A stretch of DNA of 5,162 nucleotides from Cloacimonetes bacterium TCS60. GTDB lineage: Bacteria > Cloacimonadota > Cloacimonadia > JGIOTU-2. The position numbers and the translations under genes were made by a program. The notes beneath the pieces were generated by a model. It did not search any database and had not been told where the DNA came from. It saw only the letters and a list, made by a program, of their open reading frames with translations. The number at the start of each line of letters is the position of its first letter. The stretch's first letter is position 1. The stretch lies in the NCBI GenBank assembly GCA_001577135.1, contig LSCK01000058.1:1-5162 (forward strand), in the 5' to 3' direction. This document shows, one piece after another, positions 1-5,162 of the stretch.

Positions 1-60
1 GATGACATCTCACTTCTGACAATCGATAAAGATATCAAGCCAGGGAGTGAAATCGGTTAG
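1..60 (+). CDS. 3' end of an upstream gene, possibly a PP2C/SpoIIE-type phosphatase
   Basis: Frame 1 is open from the window edge to a TAG at 58-60 and encodes 19 residues, DDISLLTIDKDIKPGSEIG. The stop lies 12 bases before the next start codon and in the same frame, as expected for the end of an adjacent operon gene. The Asp-Asp-Ile-Ser-Leu-Leu pattern resembles the last metal-binding strand of PP2C/SpoIIE-type serine phosphatases, which often reads DD-x-T-L-L close to the C-terminus. Too little is present to prove this, and many proteins could end this way. That a coding region ends here is fairly likely; its family is a guess. Confidence 0.5.
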   Translation, partial: DDISLLTIDKDIKPGSEIG

Positions 61-72
61 CTCAAATTTCTG

Positions 73-1611
73 ATGAAAATCAAAATATTATCTTTGCTCC
101 TTTGCATAATCTTATTCCCCCTTTTTCTTGAAGCAGCTGAAATTTATGACGACCAATTATTAGCAGAAATAGAAATTATACCTAATGCTGAATCGGTGCA
201 TCTAAAAACACCAGGATCTCTTACTATACAAGAAGCTAATTCACCTTTCCAAATAAAGTTTAATAATCCTGACCTTATCATCGAATTATACCAAAAGATA
301 AATGTTAAACCTGTTTGGAGAGTCGGGATTAAAGAGGTAGAATCATTGCAGGAAGCTAAAGAATTCATAAATAAATTTCCAGAAACCACCTATACAAAAG
401 AGCACGAGCTTAAATTTTACAAGGGAGCAGTTTTTCAAAAAAATAGCTTCAATATTTATAAGATAAAAAAATATTCTTCTTACAAAGCTGCAAAAAATGA
501 TTCTGATATTGATAACTGGATTGAAGAAGATTTCGTCTATGAAAATTCTGAAATTTATATTTTTGATCAGAATACAGGAGAAGATTTTTACATCAGTGCA
601 CCAATAAAATTAACTTCGAGTGCGCACATAACGGTTTTTGATGTACCTAAATATGATTTTTGGAATCCTAAAAATTATGTAACGAGAACCTATTATGAAA
701 AAATGCAGTTAAAGTTGAGCCAGATTGGTAAGATGAATTTGATTTCCGTAGTGGAGTTAGAAAAATATGTTGCAGGTGTTCTCCCACATGAAATTGGTCT
801 CAACGTTCCCATGGAAACTATGCGAGCCCAAGCCATAGCTGCTCGTTCAGAAGCCTTGTTCAAAATTATTCACCAGGTACATAAGCAGGATGGTTTTGAT
901 CTCTGTGCCAGTGTTCATTGTCAGGTTTATTCGGGAATCTCAGACGTATCACCAGTTATAAAAAAAGCAGTAAGATCAACTGATTATGAGATAGGCATCT
1001 ATAACGATAAAATTATAAATGCTGTTTACTCGACAAATTGTGGTGGAATGACTGTTAGTTCAAAAGCGGCTTGGGGTGGAACTGAAGTACCATACTTGGT
1101 TCCCCAATATGATGCAAAATATGGCAGAACAAAAAATTTAGAGCAGCAATCAAGTGCGAGGAATTGGCTGCGAAAAGATCTGGACGTTTTTTGCAACACT
1201 AGTGAAAAGGGAGGTTGGAAGAGTAGAACTTACCGTTGGTTAAAAGAATATTCCATTCCTGAATTCGAAAATTTGATGAATAAAACAACAGATTTTGGTA
1301 ATTTCGTCGATATAGATGTTTTAGAAAGAGGTAAATCGGGGAGAGTTTCTAAGCTGCAAATAGAGGGCTCTAATTCTGAACTGGTTCTCGATGACCGGTT
1401 AAGAATAAGACAATTATTAGGAGGACTTCGTTCAACTTTTTTTCTTGTTCTTGTCGATGAAACTATCCGCTTTTTGGGTAAAGGTAGCGGACATGGTGTT
1501 GGGATGTGCCAAATGGGTGCAATAGAGATGGGGCACCAAAATTACTCTGCTGAAGAAATTCTCAAACACTATTTCACCGGCATTAAGATAAAAAAAATAA
1601 ATCTAAGGTGA
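73..1611 (+). CDS. exported SpoIID/LytB-domain protein with SPOR-like region
   Basis: Predicted secreted peptidoglycan enzyme of 512 residues. Residues 1-22 form a signal peptide (Lys-2/Lys-4, hydrophobic core 5-19, cleavage near Ala-21/Ala-22). Cys-11 sits inside the core and is not a lipobox. Residues 78-165 look like a two-repeat SPOR fold. The SpoIID domain spans about 200-508. It has YVAGVLPHE with Glu-240 at the position of the catalytic Glu of Bacillus SpoIID, the AQAIAARSEAL helix (252-262), Cys-278/His-282/Cys-283 before QVYSG, STNCGG (320-325), WGG (334-336) and GSGHGVGMCQMGA (471-483). Characterised SpoIID proteins are lytic transglycosylases that cut glycan strands stripped of stem peptides; LytB relatives enhance amidases. 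Outside sporulation the role is uncertain, with wall remodelling or division likely. ATG 73 is the only reasonable start, because an in-frame TAG ends at 60. No good Shine-Dalgarno is present (AGGGAG at 42-47 is too far), so translation may depend on the upstream gene. Confidence 0.93.
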   Translation: MKIKILSLLLCIILFPLFLEAAEIYDDQLLAEIEIIPNAESVHLKTPGSLTIQEANSPFQIKFNNPDLIIELYQKINVKPVWRVGIKEVESLQEAKEFINKFPETTYTKEHELKFYKGAVFQKNSFNIYKIKKYSSYKAAKNDSDIDNWIEEDFVYENSEIYIFDQNTGEDFYISAPIKLTSSAHITVFDVPKYDFWNPKNYVTRTYYEKMQLKLSQIGKMNLISVVELEKYVAGVLPHEIGLNVPMETMRAQAIAARSEALFKIIHQVHKQDGFDLCASVHCQVYSGISDVSPVIKKAVRSTDYEIGIYNDKIINAVYSTNCGGMTVSSKAAWGGTEVPYLVPQYDAKYGRTKNLEQQSSARNWLRKDLDVFCNTSEKGGWKSRTYRWLKEYSIPEFENLMNKTTDFGNFVDIDVLERGKSGRVSKLQIEGSNSELVLDDRLRIRQLLGGLRSTFFLVLVDETIRFLGKGSGHGVGMCQMGAIEMGHQNYSAEEILKHYFTGIKIKKINLR

Positions 1612-1612
1612 G
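1605..1612 (+). promoter_or_regulatory. ribosome binding site of miaB, overlapping the preceding stop
   Basis: AAGGTGAG matches part of the AGGAGGTGA anti-anti-Shine-Dalgarno consensus and ends 5 bases before the GTG at 1618. It supports this non-ATG start. The TGA inside it (1609-1611) is the stop codon of the SpoIID gene, so a ribosome terminating there sits on the next initiation signal, an arrangement typical of translational coupling. Confidence 0.75.
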
Positions 1613-1617
1613 CTGCT

Positions 1618-2922
1618 GTGAAAAAATTTTTTATTAAAACCTACGGTTGTCAGATGAATGTAAATGATAGTGAAATCGTCAGTTCAATCTTAGTAAAGGC
1701 TGGCTTTGAAAGAGTTGGGAAAATGGACTCTGCAGATATCATACTTTTTAATAGTTGCAGTGTACGTGAACATGCGGAGGAGAGGGTTAGAGGCAGGATT
1801 ACCCAGGAAGGGTCACGGAAAAATTCGAGCAATTTCCCTATTATTGGTTTGTTGGGCTGTGTGGCTCAAAGAAATGGAAATTCTCTCCTGCAAGAAATTG
1901 ATGCACTTGATTTTACTTTGGGAACAGATCAGTATAGGAAGTTACCCGATATTATTAACAAGGTTATTAACAACAAAGATGAATACGGGTTTGATCAACA
2001 AAACTCCTCTGAGATTTATGAGGATATAAAACCACTTAGAAATACAAGTGTTAATGCATTTGTTACAATTATGCGCGGGTGTGATAATTTTTGTACCTAT
2101 TGTATCGTTCCTTATGTTAGAGGTAGAGAACGCTCGAGGAGCATCGATAAAATTTTAACTGAAGTGAGAAGAGCTGGTCAAAACGGCTATAAAGATGTAA
2201 CTTTACTGGGGCAGAATGTAAATTCTTATAATTATAAAGATTATGATTTTGCCAGTTTACTCAAAAAAGCAGCAAGCATTGATACGATTAGAAGGTTGAG
2301 ATTTATTACATCTCACCCCAAGGATATCTCGGGTGAAGTTATTGCTACTATGGCAGAAGAAGACCGCATTTGTGAAAGCATACATTTACCCTTGCAATCT
2401 GCTTCTAATAAAATTTTAAAAAAAATGAATCGTAAATATAATTATGAAAAGTATTTTGATATCATTTCAGAATTACGAACAGCTATACCAGATATTGCTA
2501 TTACTACAGACGTTATGGTTGGATTTCCCGGCGAAACGGAAGCAGATTTTCTGGAAACTTATAATGCTCTGAAAAATATAAAATTCGATTATAGTTTTAC
2601 TTTTAAGTACTCTCCAAGACCAGGTACTAAAGCCGTAGAATATTCTGATCAGATACCGGAAAATATTCGCTTAGACAGATTACAAAAATTAATCGATTTA
2701 CAAACAGTAATAACCGAGCAAAAGTATCAAGATTTGGTTGGAATTCAAACCACAGTTTACGTAGAGCAAGTTAGTAGGAAAGATAGTAAAGAGCTTTCTG
2801 GAAGAACGCGAGATAATAAAATAGCTGTTTTTCCAGGGAAAAAGGAGCTAATCGGTTCATTTGTGGAGATAAAAGTTACTGATGCTGTCGGTTGGACATT
2901 AAGAGGTAAACAAATTAAGTGA
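1618..2922 (+). CDS. miaB: tRNA-2-methylthio-N6-dimethylallyladenosine synthase MiaB
   Basis: Radical-SAM methylthiotransferase that converts i6A37 to ms2i6A37 in tRNAs reading codons that start with U, acting in the cytoplasm after MiaA (not in this window). The three-domain order is complete over 434 residues, close to the family's usual length. The N-terminal UPF0004 domain has Cys-11, Cys-47 and Cys-81 for the auxiliary 4Fe-4S cluster. The radical-SAM core has CDNFCTYC with Cys-155, Cys-159 and Cys-162, then VPYVRGRERSR, LLGQNVNSY (196-204) and VGFPGET (301-307). The C-terminal TRAM domain covers about 369-432. RGRERSR, GQNVNSY and GRTRDNKIAVFPG favour MiaB over MtaB or RimO. The family's HLPLQSGS reads HLPLQSAS here (256-263), a small variation. 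The GTG start is supported by a well-placed Shine-Dalgarno and by TYGCQMN beginning at residue 8, as usual. It lies 6 bases after the SpoIID gene and 6 before the oxidoreductase, so it is probably mid-operon. Confidence 0.97.
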   Translation: MKKFFIKTYGCQMNVNDSEIVSSILVKAGFERVGKMDSADIILFNSCSVREHAEERVRGRITQEGSRKNSSNFPIIGLLGCVAQRNGNSLLQEIDALDFTLGTDQYRKLPDIINKVINNKDEYGFDQQNSSEIYEDIKPLRNTSVNAFVTIMRGCDNFCTYCIVPYVRGRERSRSIDKILTEVRRAGQNGYKDVTLLGQNVNSYNYKDYDFASLLKKAASIDTIRRLRFITSHPKDISGEVIATMAEEDRICESIHLPLQSASNKILKKMNRKYNYEKYFDIISELRTAIPDIAITTDVMVGFPGETEADFLETYNALKNIKFDYSFTFKYSPRPGTKAVEYSDQIPENIRLDRLQKLIDLQTVITEQKYQDLVGIQTTVYVEQVSRKDSKELSGRTRDNKIAVFPGKKELIGSFVEIKVTDAVGWTLRGKQIK

Positions 2923-2925
2923 GGT
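2921..2925 (+). promoter_or_regulatory. ribosome binding site of the FAD oxidoreductase gene, overlapping the miaB stop
   Basis: GAGGT lies 3 bases before ATG 2929 (4 bases if only GAGG is counted), slightly closer than is typical. Its first two bases belong to the miaB stop codon TGA (2920-2922). This repeats the stop-in-Shine-Dalgarno layout seen at the previous junction and supports both the start choice and coupled translation. Confidence 0.6.
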
Positions 2926-2928
2926 TTT

Positions 2929-4023
2929 ATGGAAAAAGTTAAAGTCGTAATAATTGGCGCCGGTATAATTGGGCTCGCCATAGCAGAAAAGTTATCAACC
3001 AAATATAACGATGTTATTGTAGTGGAAAAAGAGGAATCTTTTGGACGGCATACATCAAGCAGAAACAGTGAAGTAATCCATTCAGGTCTTTATTATCCTG
3101 GCGGCAGCCTGAGAGCTAAGCTGTGTATCAGAGGGAATGAATTATTATACAAATTCTTAGAAAAACATAACATACCCTACAACAATTGTGGCAAATTGAT
3201 TGTAGCTACTACGCCCGAGGAAAAGCCACTCCTAAAAGAACTACAGGGAAAGGCAATTCAGAATAATGTGGAGGGATTGGAAATAATTTCCAAAAGCAGG
3301 GTACGTGATCTGGAACCGGAAATAAAGTCAGAAGGCGCTCTTTACGTTCCCTCAACTGGGATTATGGATTCACACAAGTGCATGAAAAAGCTAGAGTTTT
3401 TAGCTAAGGAAAATGGTGCTATGCTCTCCTATGCAACAGAAGTAAATAAAATTGAAAAGGATTCTGATGGCTATGTCGTTTCATTCAAAGGAGACGATTT
3501 TAAAATCAAAAGCGAAATTTTGATCAATTCCGCTGGTCTCTGGAGTGATAAAGTGGCAGAAATGATTGGGATCAATATAAAAGAAAATGATTACGAACTA
3601 TCCTTTTGCAAAGGTGAGTATTATAAAACTACCCGTTATAAGGATATGCAACATTTGGTGTATCCTGTACCAACGAATATATCTCTTGGTATTCATATCC
3701 GCCTTAATCTTAATGGCGAGATCTCATTCGGTCCTAACGCTTATTACGTAGATGAACTGAATTATAAGATGGATGAAAGATATAAAAAGGATTTTCATGA
3801 TTCAATTAATAATTATCTGGATATATCAATGGATGATTTACATCTGGATGATTGTGGGATTCGTTCCAAACTACAGAAGGAGGATGAGCCGGTAAGGGAC
3901 TTTGTGATAAAAAATGAAAAAAAATTAGGATTTCCCAATTTCATTAACCTGGTAGGTATTGATTCTCCTGGATTAACTTCTTGCCTGTCAATTGCAGAAT
4001 ACGTTGAGGGTTTGATAGAATGA
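2929..4023 (+). CDS. FAD-dependent oxidoreductase, L-2-hydroxyglutarate oxidase/dehydrogenase family
   Basis: Flavoprotein of 364 residues of the DAO superfamily, close in pattern to L-2-hydroxyglutarate oxidase (LhgO) and human L2HGDH, which oxidise L-2-hydroxyglutarate to 2-oxoglutarate. The N-terminal dinucleotide fold has VVIIGAGIIGLAIA with Gly-10, Gly-12 and Gly-15, and Glu-33 at the end of the second strand to bind the FAD ribose. The family signature follows: TSSRNSEVIHSGLYYPGGS (42-60), LRAKLCIRGNELLY (61-74), CGKLIVA (87-93) and TGIMDSH (143-149). Further matches are NSAGLWSD (200-207), YPVPTNISLGIH (245-256), FGPNA (267-271), GIRSKLQ (310-316) and the C-terminal GIDSPGLTSCLSIAEYV (343-359). 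No membrane segment is evident. At 364 residues it is shorter than E. coli LhgO (about 420). The family is confident; the substrate is inferred, and another L-2-hydroxyacid is possible. I give no gene symbol for that reason. It is the last gene of the tightly packed run. Confidence 0.9.
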   Translation: MEKVKVVIIGAGIIGLAIAEKLSTKYNDVIVVEKEESFGRHTSSRNSEVIHSGLYYPGGSLRAKLCIRGNELLYKFLEKHNIPYNNCGKLIVATTPEEKPLLKELQGKAIQNNVEGLEIISKSRVRDLEPEIKSEGALYVPSTGIMDSHKCMKKLEFLAKENGAMLSYATEVNKIEKDSDGYVVSFKGDDFKIKSEILINSAGLWSDKVAEMIGINIKENDYELSFCKGEYYKTTRYKDMQHLVYPVPTNISLGIHIRLNLNGEISFGPNAYYVDELNYKMDERYKKDFHDSINNYLDISMDDLHLDDCGIRSKLQKEDEPVRDFVIKNEKKLGFPNFINLVGIDSPGLTSCLSIAEYVEGLIE

Positions 4024-4034
4024 TGTTCATTATC

Positions 4035-4063
4035 TTGACACGTTTTACCATTCGTAACATTAA
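4035..4063 (+). promoter_or_regulatory. possible sigma-70-type promoter for the transferase gene
   Basis: A perfect TTGACA hexamer lies at 4035-4040 in the 68-base gap after the oxidoreductase gene. With the ideal 17-base spacer the -10 would be CATTAA (4058-4063), which matches TATAAT at only three positions; TAACAT (4055-4060) matches four but needs a 14-base spacer. Transcription would begin about 20-25 bases before ATG 4092, a sensible leader length. The rest of the gap shows no convincing terminator hairpin, so read-through from upstream is also possible. Confidence 0.3.
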
Positions 4064-4091
4064 GGCAAAAAATTAGTTATTTGAATTTAAT

Positions 4092-5153
4092 ATGAATCAT
4101 TTAATAATATTTTTATCGACCTTGTTGTTTGTATATCTTCTTACATTTATTATAAGGAAGTTAGCAGCCAAATGGAATTTTGTTGATAAACCCGAAGAGA
4201 GAAAATTTCACACAGAGCCTACAGCGTTAATGGGAGGTTTGGGTGTTTTGGTTGGTATTTTCTGGGGAGTAGGGATTGCGTTTATTGTTTGCAAAGCTCT
4301 ACTGCCGGAATTGAACTCTGGCATCTCATATTTACTCGGCTTACTTCTTGTCAGTATGCTAGGATTATATGATGATAGGTATGGAATGAAGCCCCCCCAA
4401 AAATTTATAATCCAAGCAGTAGTTGCCCTGATTTTTATTATTGGATCGGGACTTCAAGGAGTTTTGTATAATCCTTTCATTACGCTACCTATATTTTTAT
4501 TATGGATGGTAGGGCTGATGAATGCTTTGAATTTTCTTGATAATATGGATGGAATTTCTGCCGGGATCGCTGCAATTTTAAGCCTGGCATTTTTTAGCGT
4601 GGGTATTGCAACCGGGAATCATTTTCTTTCACTTTTTGCAATTATTTTTATCGCAGCTTGTATTGGCTTTCTCATTCACAATTTTCATCCTGCTAAAATA
4701 TTTTTAGGCGACGCCGGTAGTATGCTCATCGGTTATACTCTGGCTGTGTTTGGCATTGTCGTTGTAAAGCAAATAATTATTAGTAGCAAAGGAATTATTG
4801 ATTTTAATACATTGTTGCCCGTGTTAGTTCTCTCTTACGCTATTTTTGATATTTCACTCGTAAGTCTTACCAGACACAGAGACGACAGATATGTTTTTGA
4901 AGGCGGAAAAGATCACTCTACCCATCGTATCGGTAATGCAACTGGTTCTGTAAGAGTAACTGCAATAATGGTTTATCTGATCAATATTGTTGTAGTTCTC
5001 GCCTCCCTAATTATTTACAAAACAGGAAATCCCTACCTAACTCTAATTGTAACTGTTATTTTTGCTGGCTCATTCCTTTTTTTTGGAGATAAATTGGATA
5101 AAATACCAATTGTGATTACCCAAAATCAATTGAAGGATAAGGCTAGTGAATAG
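4092..5153 (+). CDS. MraY/WecA/TagO-family undecaprenyl-phosphate sugar-1-phosphate transferase
   Basis: Integral membrane glycosyltransferase (family GT4, 353 residues) expected to transfer an N-acetylhexosamine 1-phosphate from its UDP-sugar to undecaprenyl phosphate, the first membrane step of O-antigen, teichoic-acid-like or other envelope glycan synthesis. About ten hydrophobic segments run from residue 3 to 331. Conserved cytoplasmic-loop residues are present: KPEERKFHTEP with MGG (33-49), GLYDDRYG with Asp-94/Asp-95, NALNFLDNMDG with Asp-150 and Asp-153, NFHPAKIFLGDAGS with Asp-207, and GGKDHSTHR with His-275, His-278 and Arg-279. The DHSTHR and NFHPA motifs favour the WecA/TagO/WbpL side over true MraY; the exact sugar cannot be told. 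ATG 4092 gives a normal N-terminus for the family, with an in-frame TAG at 4074-4076 upstream. No Shine-Dalgarno is visible before it, in contrast to the two preceding genes. A C7 run at 4392-4398 encodes Pro-101/Pro-102; the frame is intact. Confidence 0.93.
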   Translation: MNHLIIFLSTLLFVYLLTFIIRKLAAKWNFVDKPEERKFHTEPTALMGGLGVLVGIFWGVGIAFIVCKALLPELNSGISYLLGLLLVSMLGLYDDRYGMKPPQKFIIQAVVALIFIIGSGLQGVLYNPFITLPIFLLWMVGLMNALNFLDNMDGISAGIAAILSLAFFSVGIATGNHFLSLFAIIFIAACIGFLIHNFHPAKIFLGDAGSMLIGYTLAVFGIVVVKQIIISSKGIIDFNTLLPVLVLSYAIFDISLVSLTRHRDDRYVFEGGKDHSTHRIGNATGSVRVTAIMVYLINIVVVLASLIIYKTGNPYLTLIVTVIFAGSFLFFGDKLDKIPIVITQNQLKDKASE

Positions 5154-5156
5154 ACT

Positions 5157-5162
5157 ATGATT
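5157..5162 (+). CDS. possible start of a downstream gene (two codons only)
   Basis: ATG ATT begins 3 bases after the TAG that ends the transferase gene and runs off the window. GAAGGA (5132-5137) and AAGG (5139-5142) lie 19 and 14 bases upstream, both farther than ideal for a ribosome binding site. The tight packing of the rest of the window makes a following gene plausible, but nothing of its product can be seen. Confidence 0.25.

Noticed and set aside
94..105. Cys-11 in the SpoIID protein's signal peptide, considered as a lipoprotein lipobox.
   Set aside because: The preceding residues are Leu-Leu-Leu, not the small residues required before the Cys, and the Cys lies too early, inside the hydrophobic core.
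144..389. Minus-strand ORFs within the SpoIID gene (144-389) and at the starts and ends of miaB (1650-1832, 2757-3002).
   Set aside because: Antisense to well-supported genes, with no recognisable domains or initiation signals.
1621..1632. A6T6 palindromic tract at the start of miaB.
   Set aside because: Explained by Lys-Lys-Phe-Phe codons in AT-rich DNA; no other sign of a regulatory element.
1706..2029. 107-codon ORF in another frame within miaB on the + strand.
   Set aside because: Lies wholly inside a clearly real gene and shows no family motif.
2414..2425. T4A8 tract in miaB (T TTA AAA AAA in frame), resembling a -1 frameshift site.
   Set aside because: Encodes the conserved Leu-Lys-Lys-Met in the zero frame; the full protein is normal and no stimulatory structure is evident. 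Such tracts are expected in AT-rich genes.
4043..4070. Weak inverted repeat (TTTTACC with GGCAAAA) in the gap after the oxidoreductase gene, considered as a terminator.
   Set aside because: Six base pairs with an internal mismatch, a 14-base loop and no following T run.
4023..4076. 17-codon ORF starting ATG at 4023 and overlapping the oxidoreductase stop (TGATG).
   Set aside because: Very short, no supporting ribosome binding site, no recognisable product, and it covers the putative TTGACA hexamer. Chance ORF.

Overview
This is a visibly AT-rich, gene-dense stretch with every gene on the + strand. It holds the last 19 codons of one gene, four complete genes, and possibly the first two codons of a further gene. 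I see no tRNA, rRNA, CRISPR array, insertion sequence, attachment site or long repeat. No stretch over 300 bases lacks a gene; the largest gap is 68 bases.

Layout: (1) 1-60 is the 3' end of an upstream gene whose C-terminus resembles the end of PP2C/SpoIIE-type serine phosphatases (weak inference). (2) 73-1611 is an exported SpoIID/LytB-family peptidoglycan enzyme, with a probable SPOR-like region between its signal peptide and catalytic domain. (3) 1618-2922 is miaB, the tRNA methylthiotransferase. (4) 2929-4023 is an FAD-dependent oxidoreductase of the L-2-hydroxyglutarate oxidase/dehydrogenase family. (5) 4092-5153 is a membrane glycosyl-1-phosphate transferase of the MraY/WecA/TagO family.

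The first four genes are separated by 12, 6 and 6 bases and are probably co-transcribed. At both 6-base junctions the stop codon TGA lies inside the Shine-Dalgarno sequence of the next gene, which suggests translational coupling. The transferase follows a 68-base gap with a perfect TTGACA -35 hexamer but a poor -10, so it may have its own promoter.

Functionally the cluster is mixed. Two products act on the cell envelope (glycan-strand cleavage outside, lipid-linked sugar synthesis in the membrane). One matures tRNA and one is metabolic. No common pathway joins all four, so this looks like a compact housekeeping operon rather than a dedicated system.

Organism: a low-GC bacterium that uses Shine-Dalgarno sequences at some genes. 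The SpoIID protein, with its Cys-x3-His-Cys motif, looks to me more like those of non-sporulating, Gram-negative-type lineages (for example Cloacimonadota or related candidate phyla) than those of Bacillus. This placement is an impression from memory and not a firm assignment. I found no convincing undescribed system; the most interesting item is the SPOR-like plus SpoIID architecture.
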